From Sphingobium sp. TKS (GTDB lineage: Bacteria > Pseudomonadota > Alphaproteobacteria > Sphingomonadales > Sphingomonadaceae): 64,000 bases of DNA. The translations under genes were made by a program, and so were the position numbers. Shown here piece after piece: positions 34,916 to 44,606 of this stretch. A model generated the notes under the pieces. It saw only the letters and a list, made by a program, of their open reading frames with translations, had not been told where the DNA came from and made no database searches. The stretch is taken from the NCBI RefSeq assembly GCF_001563265.1, contig NZ_CP005084.1, positions 1 through 64,000 on the forward strand, read 5' to 3'. Each line of letters opens with the position of its first letter. Positions within the stretch are counted from its first letter, which is position 1.

Positions 34916-36153
34916 GACGCACGCTCGTTTGTTTGTTTGCCGCGATTTAGCTTCGCTGGCCTTGCGGCTCCAAGCCGCCAGATGCCCGCATCTGGCTCGA
35001 AATCGCTCACGACTTTGAGCATCGCCCGTCGCAACCGATCGATCCCGCCAGCCTTGGACGCCACCCCACAAGCCCGCCGGATCGCCGCCATATAGGTCCC
35101 GCCATCCGCCTCCATCGCCAGCGGCCGCCCGGCGTTCAACGCATTGCGCATCCGCGCCCGGTCCGTCGGCAGGGCCAGCACCGATCCGACCCCCAGCGCA
35201 TCCGCCATCCGCCGCCCATCCAGCAGCACGCCCGGCAGATGATCCCAGACCAGCAACCGCATCGCCTCGACGCGCTCGCGCTCCGCCCCGATCCGGTCGA
35301 GCAGGCGGCGACACGCCTCGATCTCCCGGATCGACTGGTCGCAGAGCAGCTCCACTTGGGTAGCCTCCGCCACCACTTCGCGCAGCAGCCCGCCATGGCG
35401 CAGGCTCCCCGCATTCAGCACCACATCGCTGCAACAGCCTCGCAGCAGCCGGATCAGCGCCGCCAGATCGCCGGGCGTCAGCCCAGCCGGCTCCGCCCCG
35501 GTCCCCCCGTCGAAGGTCAGCAGCATGAGCCCGCTCGGGCCATGCCGCGCCACCGTGCTGGCGAGCAGACTGGCGTCCAGCCGCTCCATGTCGCTTATGG
35601 CCGAAGCCAGCCCATAATCGACGTTCAAATCGAGATAAGTCGCCGCCGCGCTGGTCGGCAAAGTGCAGTCGATCAGCAAGGTTGAACGCTGGCCTGACCC
35701 TTGGCTCGCCGCAATCGCCATATCGGTCGCCACCATCGCGCAGGCATCCCGGTCCGCGCCCAGGACCAGCGTCAACCGCCCCCGGTTCCCCCGATCCGCC
35801 GCCGCATCGTTCAGCAACCGCGCCAGGACGGCGGCAATCTCCGCCCCCTCGCCGTCGCGCGGGATGACATCATCCACCCCCGCCCGAATAGCGCGCAGCA
35901 ACGGCTCCGCCTCCATCTCCTGCGTTGCGAGCACGACCGGCCGCCCGCCCGCGCTCTCCACCACGGTTCCTATCGCAGCGGACAAGGCCCGCTCCGGCGG
36001 AATGGCCGCCCGGTCGATCACGATGAGGCACGGTCCCGCCAAAGCCTCGCGCTCGATCGACTGCACCAGCTCGACGGAAACCCGCCCGCCCATCGCCTCG
36101 TCGATCCGTTGCGCCAGCATCCGGTCTACGGAAAGCAGGAATATCGTCGCCAT
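34912..36153 (-). CDS. cpaE: CpaE/TadZ-like pilus localisation protein
   Basis: 413 aa. N-terminal receiver-like domain (FLLSVDRMLAQRI... LLRAIRAGVDDVIPRD) and a C-terminal ParA/MinD-like domain. The Walker A loop is degenerate: the position reads LGADRDACAMVATDMA with no GK[ST] motif, so ATP hydrolysis is doubtful. CpaE/TadZ proteins position the pilus machine, often at a pole. Other parts, such as LLIDCTLPTSAAATYLDL, keep the family pattern. Confidence 0.85.
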   Translation of the reverse strand: MATIFLLSVDRMLAQRIDEAMGGRVSVELVQSIEREALAGPCLIVIDRAAIPPERALSAAIGTVVESAGGRPVVLATQEMEAEPLLRAIRAGVDDVIPRDGEGAEIAAVLARLLNDAAADRGNRGRLTLVLGADRDACAMVATDMAIAASQGSGQRSTLLIDCTLPTSAAATYLDLNVDYGLASAISDMERLDASLLASTVARHGPSGLMLLTFDGGTGAEPAGLTPGDLAALIRLLRGCCSDVVLNAGSLRHGGLLREVVAEATQVELLCDQSIREIEACRRLLDRIGAERERVEAMRLLVWDHLPGVLLDGRRMADALGVGSVLALPTDRARMRNALNAGRPLAMEADGGTYMAAIRRACGVASKAGGIDRLRRAMLKVVSDFEPDAGIWRLGAARPAKLNRGKQTNERAS

Positions 36154-36156
36154 GGC

Positions 36157-37344
36157 TTACCGCCTCACCACGCCAAAGGGCGCGTTTGACTGGTCCAGCC
36201 CGTCCGTGCCCAGGATCATGTCGCCTATGCCGGGATCGATCCCAGCCGTCCCCGCGCCGGGCAGAGGCGGCATCTCGTCCGCCTTCACCGGCCCCACCAG
36301 CCTGGGCGTCGCGACGATGACCAGCTCCTGTTTTTCCTTCTGGTTCTGCTGCCGCTTGAAGAAAGCGCCGAGCACCGGAATATCGCCCAGAAACGGGGTG
36401 CGCTCCCTCGTCACCGTCTGGCTGGAATAGCTCAGCCCCGCGATCACGAAGCTCTGCCCGCTGCCCAGCTCCACCGTCGTTTCCGCCGACCGCCGCCGCA
36501 GTCCCGGCACGACATAGCCCTGCAACTGCACGCCATTATTATAGTCGAGTTCGCTGACCTCCGGCGCGATCTTCAGGACGATATGGTCCTTCGACAGCAC
36601 GAAGGGCGTGACGGACAACCGCACGCCGAACTCCTTATATTGGATGGAAAGCGTGTTCCCCGATCCGGAAACCTGCGGCACCGGCACGGGAAATTCGCCG
36701 CCTGCGAGGAAACTCGCCTGCTCGCCGGATCGCACCAGCAGGGTCGGCTGCGCCAGCAATTGCGACAGGCCGTTGGAGGAGAGCGCGCTCAACACCGCGC
36801 CGATGCCGCGATTGGGCGCGGAGAGGAACAGGTTGAAGGCGTTCTGGATCGGCGCGCTGGCTTCCAGCGAGAGGCCGTCGGGATTGAACGAGGCGCTCGC
36901 CAGACTGCTGGGCGAAACGATCGCGCCCTGAATATCGCCACTCAATTTGGAAAAGTTGAACCCCAGCGCCTTGAGCGTCGTCGCGGAGACGGCCGCGAAC
37001 TGCACATCGACCGCCACGACCTGCTCGCCGGCCCGGACGACAGGTGCGCTTGCCGCTGCGTCGACTTCCACCCTGATCGGCTCCCGCGCGATCAGCCCGC
37101 CGTCACCGCCGTAGACGCTGATGGTCGCATCGCCCTCGCCAATCGCCGTCAGCCGCAGCGACCGGGCCGAGGGAGCGGCGATGGACAGCACGCCCTCCCG
37201 ATCGACCTCGATCCGTCCGATGGCGTGGGGGTAGGAAAGGGTATGCTGCTCCTTCACATGCAGCGTCGTTTGCGCGGCTGCGCCTATCGGCCAGCCCAGC
37301 GCGACCAGGCTGGCGGTCAGCGCGGAAATCCCTGTCTTTCTCAA
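36157..37344 (-). CDS. cpaC: Tad pilus secretin (CpaC/RcpA)
   Basis: 395 aa. Signal peptide (MRKTGISALTASLVALGWPIGAAAQ), N-terminal pilus/BON-like domain (HTLSYPHAIGRIEVDREGVLSI), and a C-terminal secretin domain with LLAQPTLLVRSGEQASFLAG, FGVRLSVTPFVL and GQSFVIAGLSYSS. Forms the outer-membrane pore. Overlaps cpaB by 4 nt. Confidence 0.93.
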   Translation of the reverse strand: MRKTGISALTASLVALGWPIGAAAQTTLHVKEQHTLSYPHAIGRIEVDREGVLSIAAPSARSLRLTAIGEGDATISVYGGDGGLIAREPIRVEVDAAASAPVVRAGEQVVAVDVQFAAVSATTLKALGFNFSKLSGDIQGAIVSPSSLASASFNPDGLSLEASAPIQNAFNLFLSAPNRGIGAVLSALSSNGLSQLLAQPTLLVRSGEQASFLAGGEFPVPVPQVSGSGNTLSIQYKEFGVRLSVTPFVLSKDHIVLKIAPEVSELDYNNGVQLQGYVVPGLRRRSAETTVELGSGQSFVIAGLSYSSQTVTRERTPFLGDIPVLGAFFKRQQNQKEKQELVIVATPRLVGPVKADEMPPLPGAGTAGIDPGIGDMILGTDGLDQSNAPFGVVRR

Positions 37345-38240
37345 CGGCCGGCACTCCCGGAATAGATGGTCTCGCGGCGGTCGCCCACGACAAGCTCGAT
37401 GGCATGCGGCACGAAACGGGGCGCTGCGCGAGGTGCAGGCGCCGTCACGATGCGCGGAGTGGCAGGCGCCACACCCGGCTCAGGCCCGGCAGAGGCGGCC
37501 ACCGCCACGGCAACCTGCGCGCTATCGGCCGGATTGCGCAGCGACAGCGTCAAGGCGCCTGTGCTTTTCGCCAGCGAAAGGGTCGATACCTGCTCCGGCG
37601 TCAGCGCCAACGTCACCGTCCGCGCAGGCGGGGGAGGGGAGGACAGCGCCCCATCCACTCCCGAAGACTGCTGCGTGCCGACGACGACCTCGCCCACCGC
37701 CAACACCTGCACCATCTGGAGCAAAGCCTGTGCCCGGCTGCGCCCGGAACCCCGCGCCCCGCTGATCGCGTCGGCGCCGGGATAGACCACCTGCACGTCC
37801 ACCCGATCGCCTGGCCGGACCAGCCCGGCCACGGCGATCTCCGCCGTCGTGTCGATGCTGACGGCGCGCATCCCCATGGGCACGCGAATGGCGAGCTTGC
37901 TCTCCATCCCGACCGCGTCGCGGGCGACGAGCGCCCGCATGGGAATGTCCCGCGTCGCAACCTTGCCCACCACTTCGGCGGAGGTCGCCGCATAAGGAAA
38001 GCGCGCAGGATCACCCGCCGCATTGCGGATCATCGCGGCGGTGATCGTCTCGCCGGTCCGGATCGCCCGCGCCGCCTGCACCAGCACCGCGGCAGGCGCG
38101 GCGATCGTCGCTGGCGCGGCGCTGCCCTGCACCGTCGCGGCAGAGGCATTTCGCAATTCCCGGACGCCCAACGCCAGAAAAGCCGAAGCGGCGGTCAGCC
38201 CGACGGCGATCGTCAGCTTGGCCTTCAAACCCAAACGCAT
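37341..38240 (-). CDS. cpaB: Tad pilus assembly protein CpaB/RcpC
   Basis: 299 aa. N-terminal membrane anchor (KLTIAVGLTAASAFLALGV), then a SAF domain (VLVQAARAIRTGETITAAMI... ATRDIPMRALVARDAV) and RcpC/CpaB domain (MRAVSIDTTAEIAVAGLVRPGDRVDV), with TVTLALTPEQVSTLSLAKSTG near the C-terminus. Periplasmic partner of the secretin. First gene of the locus; ATG 38240 has GGGGGAAAGC upstream, and a TTTGCG-type palindrome lies 20 bp before it. Confidence 0.9.
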   Translation of the reverse strand: MRLGLKAKLTIAVGLTAASAFLALGVRELRNASAATVQGSAAPATIAAPAAVLVQAARAIRTGETITAAMIRNAAGDPARFPYAATSAEVVGKVATRDIPMRALVARDAVGMESKLAIRVPMGMRAVSIDTTAEIAVAGLVRPGDRVDVQVVYPGADAISGARGSGRSRAQALLQMVQVLAVGEVVVGTQQSSGVDGALSSPPPPARTVTLALTPEQVSTLSLAKSTGALTLSLRNPADSAQVAVAVAASAGPEPGVAPATPRIVTAPAPRAAPRFVPHAIELVVGDRRETIYSGSAGR

Positions 38241-38259
38241 TGCTTTCCCCCATGAGCGC

Positions 38260-38275
38260 ATTGCGTGAACGCAAA
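38260..38275. promoter_or_regulatory. Palindrome TTTGCG-N4-CGCAAA, copy 4
   Basis: ATTGCG TGAA CGCAAA, with one mismatch at the outermost pair, 20 bp upstream of the cpaB start. A further half site ACGCAAAA lies near 38413. Confidence 0.6.
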
Positions 38276-38515
38276 ACGCTTCAGCCGGGGAAATTCATAG
38301 CCTTTGGGCGATTGTCAGGGCATGAAAGAAGCAACCGGAACGGCGCAAAGTCCTGAATCGCGGGAATGGCAGCTTTATAGAGAGGCGACGGGCGTTTCGC
38401 TCATCTCGGCCCACGCAAAATCCATTCAGAGCGAGCGCAATTGATCCGAAACGGTTCCGATTGCTTTCAGGATGAAGGACGAAGCCTCTGCATTGTAAGC
38501 TAATGCAGGGGATCC

Positions 38516-39556
38516 TCAGGCATCCACCGAAATCACTCCACGCCTTATCTGATCCAGCTCGATACTCTCGAACAAGGCCTGGAAATTGCCGTTGCCGAAG
38601 CCCTCATTCCCCTTGCGCTGGATAATCTCGAAGAAGATCGGCCCGAACATATTCTCGGTGAAGATTTGCAGCAAAATCCCCTCGCCATTCTCCACCGAAC
38701 CGTCGATCAATATCCGGTTCTTCTTCAGCCGCTCCAAGTCCTCGCCATGCCCCGGCACGCGCTTGTCGACCAGTTCATAATAAGTCTCGATCGTATCCTG
38801 AAGCCGCACGCCACGCGCCCGCAACTTTTCCACCGTCTCGTAGATATTGTCGGTGGTGAGCGCGAGATGCTGAATCCCCTCGCCATGATATTGGCGGATG
38901 AATTCCTCGATCTGGCTCTTGTCGTCCTGGCTTTCGTTCAGCGGAATGCGAATGGCCCGGTCCGGCGCGATCATCGCCTGACTGAACAGACCGGTCGCCT
39001 GCCCCTTGATATCGAAATATTTCTGTTCCTCGAAACCGAAGAGCGTCCGATAAAACTGGCTCCACACCCGCATCTGCCCGCGCCGGACATTGTGGGTCAA
39101 ATGGTCGAGCATATCCAAGCCGACATTATTCTTCGCCTCGGCCTCGCGCCAGCCGGGAAATTCCGCCCAGTCGGCGTACAGATCTTCTCCATCTCTGATG
39201 AAATAAAGATAGGAACCGCCAATGCCCTGGATGACGGTATCGTCCTCATCGGTCGGCTTCGCCCCATGCTCCAGCGCCCAGGCCATCGCCGCTTCGGGAT
39301 CGGCCACGCGAAAGGCCATGGCGCTCGCGGACGGCCCATGCTCGCCCCGGAAAGCCGCCACCCGCCCGGCATCGTCGCGGTTCAGCATCATGTTGATGCG
39401 CCCCTGCTTGTAACGCGTGATATTCTTGGTCGGATGCCGATGGCTGGCCACGAAGCCCAATTGTTCGAATTGCCGTCCCATGGCTTCGGGATCTGGCGAG
39501 GTGAATTCGACGAACTCGAAACCGTTAAGGCCCAGCGGATTGATGTTGTCAGCCAT
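38516..39556 (-). CDS. hppD: 4-hydroxyphenylpyruvate dioxygenase
   Basis: 346 aa, two vicinal-oxygen-chelate domains. Iron ligands His in LDHLTHNVRRG, His in GIQHLALTT and Glu in FFEIIQRKG; conserved C-terminal GFGNGNFQALFESIE. Converts 4-hydroxyphenylpyruvate to homogentisate. The start at 39556 follows GAGAGGA. 70 bp downstream of phhA, probably co-transcribed. The next step, homogentisate dioxygenase, is not in the window. Confidence 0.95.
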   Translation of the reverse strand: MADNINPLGLNGFEFVEFTSPDPEAMGRQFEQLGFVASHRHPTKNITRYKQGRINMMLNRDDAGRVAAFRGEHGPSASAMAFRVADPEAAMAWALEHGAKPTDEDDTVIQGIGGSYLYFIRDGEDLYADWAEFPGWREAEAKNNVGLDMLDHLTHNVRRGQMRVWSQFYRTLFGFEEQKYFDIKGQATGLFSQAMIAPDRAIRIPLNESQDDKSQIEEFIRQYHGEGIQHLALTTDNIYETVEKLRARGVRLQDTIETYYELVDKRVPGHGEDLERLKKNRILIDGSVENGEGILLQIFTENMFGPIFFEIIQRKGNEGFGNGNFQALFESIELDQIRRGVISVDA

Positions 39557-39626
39557 GAAGGCGATCCTCTCGATTATGATAGATAGGGTGCGAGGCCCGC
39601 GACAAAGGCAGGAATATTGTCCAGCG

Positions 39627-40490
39627 TCAGCATGCCATCTTCGCTCGCGCATAGTCCTGCGTGCCGCGATGGTAGACGCGATCTTCTGGCAACACCGTAT
39701 CGGGCGCCAGATCGCTCTCCCCCTCCAACTCGCGATAAATGGGACCGAAGTCCACGTCCGATGTCCTCGCCAGTAAATCCTCGAAACTGTCGATGACGAA
39801 ATAACTCTGCTGATAGTCGTCGATGCGATATTCCGTCCGCATTAGCCGCTTGAGATCAAAGCCGATCCGATTGGGCGAGGGATCGTCCAGTGCGAAAACG
39901 GACTCTCCATAGGAGGAGACGATGCCTGCACCATAAAGCTGCATCCCGCCCTCGCGCCGCATCAGCCCGAACTCCACCGTATACCAGTAAAGCCGCGCCA
40001 GATGATCGATCGCCCCCATATGGTCGGCGCGCAAACCGCCCTCGCCATAGGCCTGCATATAGTCCGCAAAAGCCGGGTTGGTCAGCAATGGCACATGGCC
40101 GAAGACATCGTGAAAGACATCCGGCTCCTGCAAATAATCGATCTGCGCCGGCTTGCGGATAAAGCGCCCGGCGACGAAGCGCCGATTGGCCAAATGTTCG
40201 AAAAACACCCGGTCGGGCACCAGCCCCGGCACCGCCACTACCTGCCATCCGGTGCGCCGCATCAGCCGCTCCGACAATTCGGCAAAATCGGGAATGCCGG
40301 GCCGCGTCATCCGCAGAATGTCCAGCCCTTCAAGGAATTCCGGCACGACTCGCCCCGGCAGCATCGCCGCTTGGCGTTCGAACAGCCGGTCCCACATCAC
40401 ATGCTCGTCAGGCGTATAGGCAGCCCAATCCTGCGGAACTGTCCAGTCCGCAGCCGCGCCGTCAGGAAGTGCCAGTTCAGCCTGTGCCAT
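39627..40490 (-). CDS. phhA: Phenylalanine 4-monooxygenase
   Basis: 287 aa, bacterial catalytic-domain-only form. Iron ligands in DVFHDVFGHVPLL (two His) and Glu in YWYTVEFGL; pterin-binding region VVAVPGLVPDRVFFEHLANR. Hydroxylates phenylalanine to tyrosine with tetrahydropterin. Start ATG 40490. With hppD it channels Phe and Tyr toward homogentisate. No pterin-4a-carbinolamine dehydratase gene is adjacent. Confidence 0.95.
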   Translation of the reverse strand: MAQAELALPDGAAADWTVPQDWAAYTPDEHVMWDRLFERQAAMLPGRVVPEFLEGLDILRMTRPGIPDFAELSERLMRRTGWQVVAVPGLVPDRVFFEHLANRRFVAGRFIRKPAQIDYLQEPDVFHDVFGHVPLLTNPAFADYMQAYGEGGLRADHMGAIDHLARLYWYTVEFGLMRREGGMQLYGAGIVSSYGESVFALDDPSPNRIGFDLKRLMRTEYRIDDYQQSYFVIDSFEDLLARTSDVDFGPIYRELEGESDLAPDTVLPEDRVYHRGTQDYARAKMAC

Positions 40491-40554
40491 GGGAAGCCTT
40501 ATCGCACGCCCAAGGGGAAAATGGGTTTCATTTTCGCGCAAATCACGCAGTCTA

Positions 40555-40601
40555 ATGAAACAGGATCATCGCCTTAGCCAATAATATGAAACAATCTCAT
40601 C
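40555..40601. promoter_or_regulatory. Direct repeats upstream of phhA
   Basis: ATGAAACA-N2-ATCATC (40555-40570) and ATGAAACA-N2-CTCATC (40586-40601), 31 bp apart, with an inverted partial copy GTTTCAT at about 40525-40531. They lie between phhA and the end of hutU. Could be binding sites for an Lrp- or PhhR-like regulator. Confidence 0.4.
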
Positions 40602-42264
40602 CCAAAATTCCCGGCAAGTCCAACCCCTTCTCCCGAGCGCACTCCCGCGCAATTTCATAACCCGCATCCGCATGCCGCATCACCCCGGTCGCCGGATCGT
40701 TCCACAACACCCGTTCCAAGCGCCTGGCCGCCGCCTCGGTTCCATCCGCGACGATCACCATCCCCGCATGCTGCGAATAGCCCATTCCGACCCCCCCGCC
40801 ATGATGCAGCGACACCCAGGTCGCGCCCGAAGCGGTGTTCAGCAACGCATTGAGTAGCGGCCAGTCGGAAACGGCATCGCTGCCGTCCCTCATCGCCTCC
40901 GTCTCCCGATTGGGCGAAGCGACCGAGCCGGAGTCCAGATGATCCCGCCCGATCACTACCGGCGCCTTCAACTCGCCCTTCGCCACCATCTCGTTGAAGG
41001 CCAGCCCCAGCCGATGCCGGTCCCCCAATCCCACCCAGCAAATCCGCGCCGGCAGCCCCTGAAAGTGAATCCGCTCCCGCGCCATATCCAGCCAATGGTG
41101 CAGATGCGCGTCATCGGGCAGCAATAACTTCACCTTGGCATCGGTGCGGTAGATATCCTCCGGATCGCCCGACAAGGCGGCCCAGCGGAACGGCCCGATC
41201 CCCCGGCAGAACAGCGGCCGGATATAGGCCGGCACGAAGCCGGGGAAATCGAAGGCGTTCTCGACCCCCTCATCCTTCGCCATCTGGCGGATATTATTGC
41301 CATAATCGGTGGTCGGCACACCCGCCGCCTGAAAGTCCAGCATCGAGCGCACATGCACGGCCATGCTCGCCTTCGCGGCCTTCGCCACTGCTTCCGGCTC
41401 CCGCTCCCGCCGCTCAATCCACTCCGCGACGGTCCGCCCGATGGGCAGATAGCCATTCACCGGATCATGCGCGCTGGTCTGGTCGGTCAATAGGTCTGGC
41501 CGCACCCCGCGCCGATAGAGTTCCGGCAGAACCTCCGCCGCATTGCCCAACAACCCCACCGAAACCGGCTTCCGTTCCGCGCAACTCTTCTTAATGATCT
41601 CCAAGGCTTCCTCGATCGAAGAAGCCGCCGCGTCGAGATAGCCCGTCCGCAACCGCATCTCGATCCGGCTCGGTTGGCATTCGACCGCGAGACAGGAAGC
41701 CCCCGCCATCACCGCCGCGAGAGGCTGCGCCCCGCCCATGCCCCCCAGACCGGCGGTCAGCAGCCACTTCCCTGAAAGGTCGCCGCCATGATGCTGCCGC
41801 CCCATCTCGACGAAGGTTTCGTATGTTCCCTGCACGATCCCCTGCGTGCCGATATAAATCCACGACCCTGCCGTCATCTGCCCGTACATGGCGAGGCCAC
41901 GCTTATCGAGCTCGTTGAAATGCTCCCAATTCGCCCAATGCGGCACCAGATTGCTGTTCGCGATCAACACGCGAGGCGCATCCACATGCGTGCGAAACAC
42001 CCCCACAGGCTTCCCCGACTGCACCAATAAAGTCTGGTCGTCCTCCAGCCGCCGCAACGTCTCGACGATCCGGTCATAACTCTCCCAGTCGCGCGCCGCC
42101 CGCCCGATGCCGCCATAGACGACCAGCTCCTCCGGCCGCTCCGCCACATCGGGGTGGAGATTGTTCATCAGCATCCGCAAGGGGGCTTCGGTCAGCCAGC
42201 TTTTCGCGCTGAGCGTCGTGCCGGTGGCGGGCCGGATCATGCGGCTGTTATCGATACGGGTCAT
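40597..42264 (-). CDS. hutU: Urocanate hydratase
   Basis: 555 aa, full length. NAD-binding region [19 protein letters not shown], the family active-site Cys in [12 protein letters not shown], and [20 protein letters not shown]. Converts urocanate to 4-imidazolone-5-propanoate. Last gene of hutIHGU, 27 nt after hutG. Confidence 0.97.
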   Translation of the reverse strand: MTRIDNSRMIRPATGTTLSAKSWLTEAPLRMLMNNLHPDVAERPEELVVYGGIGRAARDWESYDRIVETLRRLEDDQTLLVQSGKPVGVFRTHVDAPRVLIANSNLVPHWANWEHFNELDKRGLAMYGQMTAGSWIYIGTQGIVQGTYETFVEMGRQHHGGDLSGKWLLTAGLGGMGGAQPLAAVMAGASCLAVECQPSRIEMRLRTGYLDAAASSIEEALEIIKKSCAERKPVSVGLLGNAAEVLPELYRRGVRPDLLTDQTSAHDPVNGYLPIGRTVAEWIERREREPEAVAKAAKASMAVHVRSMLDFQAAGVPTTDYGNNIRQMAKDEGVENAFDFPGFVPAYIRPLFCRGIGPFRWAALSGDPEDIYRTDAKVKLLLPDDAHLHHWLDMARERIHFQGLPARICWVGLGDRHRLGLAFNEMVAKGELKAPVVIGRDHLDSGSVASPNRETEAMRDGSDAVSDWPLLNALLNTASGATWVSLHHGGGVGMGYSQHAGMVIVADGTEAAARRLERVLWNDPATGVMRHADAGYEIARECAREKGLDLPGILG

Positions 42265-42291
42265 CAGGCTTCCTCATATGCTATTGTGCAT

Positions 42292-43086
42292 TCAGCCGTG
42301 AGCTTCCGCAAAACGGATGCATCGGCGCAAAATCTTGGTCAGAACGGCACGCATCGGCGCGGCATAATCGGCATCGAAAACCGGCGGCCAAGCGCCCGCT
42401 TCATCCAGATACCCCCGCATCGCCAGCTCCATCTGGATTGCATGCACGCCCTTGTCCGGTTCGCCATAGTTGCGCGTCGTCCACCCGCCCTTGAAGCGCC
42501 CGTTCAGCACATGGCTCTGCCCGTTCGCCGCGCAAATCTCCTGCACGGCGGCTGAGAGAACAGGCGAACAACTCACCCCGCCAAAAGTACCGATATTGAA
42601 CAGCGGCAATTCGCCCTCGAACAGCCGGGGCACATGGCTTCGGATCGAATGCGCATCATAGAGCACTACCCGCTCATGCCGCACCCTCAGCCGCGCAATT
42701 TCCCCCGTCAGCGCCGCATGATAGGGCACGAACCAGCCTTGGGTCCGCCGGGCGACCTCCGTCTCATCGGGCACGGCCCCCGCATAAAGCGGCTCCCCAT
42801 CGAAAGTCGTCGTCGGGCACAATTCCGTCGTAGCCTGCCCCGGATAGAGCGAAGCCCCGGACGGGTCACGGTTCACATCGACAACGCTCCGCGAAACCGC
42901 CGTCCGCACGACCGTCACGTCCAGATCGCGGGCAAAGGCGTAAAGCCGATCCACCCACCAATCCGCATCCCACAGCGCCAGTTCGGGCGAACGGAAATCC
43001 GCCTCCACATCGGCAAGATCGGTTCCGCTATGGGGCAAGGCGACGATCAAGGGCGCCTCGCCTGGAGTGACTTCCAGCCAGCTCAT
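42292..43086 (-). CDS. hutG: N-formylglutamate deformylase
   Basis: 264 aa, N-formylglutamate amidohydrolase family. Zn-peptidase-like motifs: [39 protein letters not shown], and [12 protein letters not shown] (Glu). Final step to glutamate plus formate in the HutF route. ATG 43086 overlaps the hutH stop by 4 nt; upstream open frame is a shadow. Confidence 0.94.
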   Translation of the reverse strand: MSWLEVTPGEAPLIVALPHSGTDLADVEADFRSPELALWDADWWVDRLYAFARDLDVTVVRTAVSRSVVDVNRDPSGASLYPGQATTELCPTTTFDGEPLYAGAVPDETEVARRTQGWFVPYHAALTGEIARLRVRHERVVLYDAHSIRSHVPRLFEGELPLFNIGTFGGVSCSPVLSAAVQEICAANGQSHVLNGRFKGGWTTRNYGEPDKGVHAIQMELAMRGYLDEAGAWPPVFDADYAAPMRAVLTKILRRCIRFAEAHG

Positions 43087-44606
43087 CCAACCAAGCCCGG
43101 CAGAGCCAGCCCTGCCGCCTCTATCACCGCGCCGGATCGCACCAGCCGATTGGCGATCTCCATATCCGGATGGAAATGCCGGTCCTCCTCCAGATGCGGC
43201 ACCTCGGCGCGCAGCCGCGCCCGCACAGCCTCCAACGCGTCGGAGGAGGCCAAGGGCGCATGGAAATCGCAACCCTGCGCCGCCGCCAGATATTCGATGC
43301 CGATCACGCCTTCGGCATTCTCCACCATCTCCGCCAATCGCCGCGCCCCATGCGCCGCCATCGACACATGATCCTCCTGATTGGCGGATGTCGGGATGGA
43401 ATCCACGCTCGCCGGAAAGGCCCGTTGCTTGTTTTCGGAAACCAGAGCCGCCGCCGTCACCTGCGGGATCATGAAGCCGCTGTTCAACCCCGGCCGGGGC
43501 GTCAGAAAGGCGGGCAGTCCCGACAGGGCCGGATCGACCAGCATCGCGATCCGCCGCTCGGCTATGGACCCGATCTCGCACACCGCCATGGCGATCATGT
43601 CGGCGGCAAAGGCCACCGGCTCCGCATGGAAATTGCCGCCCGACAAAGCCTCATCCGTCTCCGCGAAGATCAGCGGATTGTCGGATACCCCATTGGCCTC
43701 CGTCTCCAGAATCACGGCGGCGGACCGCATCACATCCAGCGCCGCGCCCATCACCTGCGGCTGGCAGCGCAGGCAATAGGGATCCTGCACCCGCGGATCG
43801 TCCGCCCGATGCGAAGCGCGAATGGCCGACCCCGCCATCAACGCGGCCAGGGCTTCCCCTACCGCGATCTGCCCCGCATGCCGCCGCAACCGATGGATAC
43901 GCGGATCGAAAGGGGCATCGGTCCCCTTGGCCGCCTCGGTCGAGAGCGCTCCGGTCACCAGCGCGGTCCGGAACAACCGATCCGCCCCGAACAACCCCGC
44001 CAAGGCATTGGCGGTGGAAAATTGCGTCCCGTTGAGCAGCGCCAACCCCTCTTTCGGTCCCAACTCCAGCGGCGTCAGTGCAGCCCGCGCCAAAGCCTCC
44101 GCAGCAGGCAAACGCTTGTCCTCGACCCAAATCTCACCCACCCCGATCATCGCGGCGGTCATATGCGCCAGCGGGGCCAGATCGCCGCTCGCTCCTACCG
44201 ATCCCTGCGCCGGCACAACCGGAGTCAGCCCCCGCGCCAGCATCGTCTCCAGCAAGGCCACGGTCTGCGGCCTGATCCCCGAAGCCCCCTGCGCCAGACT
44301 CGCCAGCTTCAACGCCATCATCAGCCGCACCACCGGCACAGGGGAGGGGAGGCCTGTCCCGGCCGCATGACTGAGCACGATATTGCGTTGAAGCGCCGCC
44401 AGATCCTCATCCCCGATCTTCACGCTCGCCAGCTTCCCGAAGCCGGTATTGATCCCGTAAACCGGCTCATGCCGCGCCAATATGCGTTCGACCGCCGCCG
44501 CCCCCGCCGCGATCCGGGGTGCGGATGCCGGGTCCAGCCCGACTGCCGCGCCCTCATGGATCGCCCGCCATTGCCCCAGCGAAACCTCGCCCGGAATGAG
44601 CATCAT
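43083..44606 (-). CDS. hutH: Histidine ammonia-lyase
   Basis: 507 aa. The MIO prosthetic group arises from Ala-Ser-Gly in [16 protein letters not shown] (about residue 141-143). Active-site Tyr in [11 protein letters not shown] and the later [15 protein letters not shown] and NQEDHVSMA motifs are intact. Deaminates histidine to urocanate. Overlaps hutI by 4 nt. Confidence 0.97.
   Translation of the reverse strand: MMLIPGEVSLGQWRAIHEGAAVGLDPASAPRIAAGAAAVERILARHEPVYGINTGFGKLASVKIGDEDLAALQRNIVLSHAAGTGLPSPVPVVRLMMALKLASLAQGASGIRPQTVALLETMLARGLTPVVPAQGSVGASGDLAPLAHMTAAMIGVGEIWVEDKRLPAAEALARAALTPLELGPKEGLALLNGTQFSTANALAGLFGADRLFRTALVTGALSTEAAKGTDAPFDPRIHRLRRHAGQIAVGEALAALMAGSAIRASHRADDPRVQDPYCLRCQPQVMGAALDVMRSAAVILETEANGVSDNPLIFAETDEALSGGNFHAEPVAFAADMIAMAVCEIGSIAERRIAMLVDPALSGLPAFLTPRPGLNSGFMIPQVTAAALVSENKQRAFPASVDSIPTSANQEDHVSMAAHGARRLAEMVENAEGVIGIEYLAAAQGCDFHAPLASSDALEAVRARLRAEVPHLEEDRHFHPDMEIANRLVRSGAVIEAAGLALPGLVG

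Noticed and set aside
38322..38444. 40-codon ORF between cpaB and hppD
   Set aside because: Weak ribosome-binding site, no recognisable motif, and it lies in a likely promoter region; too short to support.
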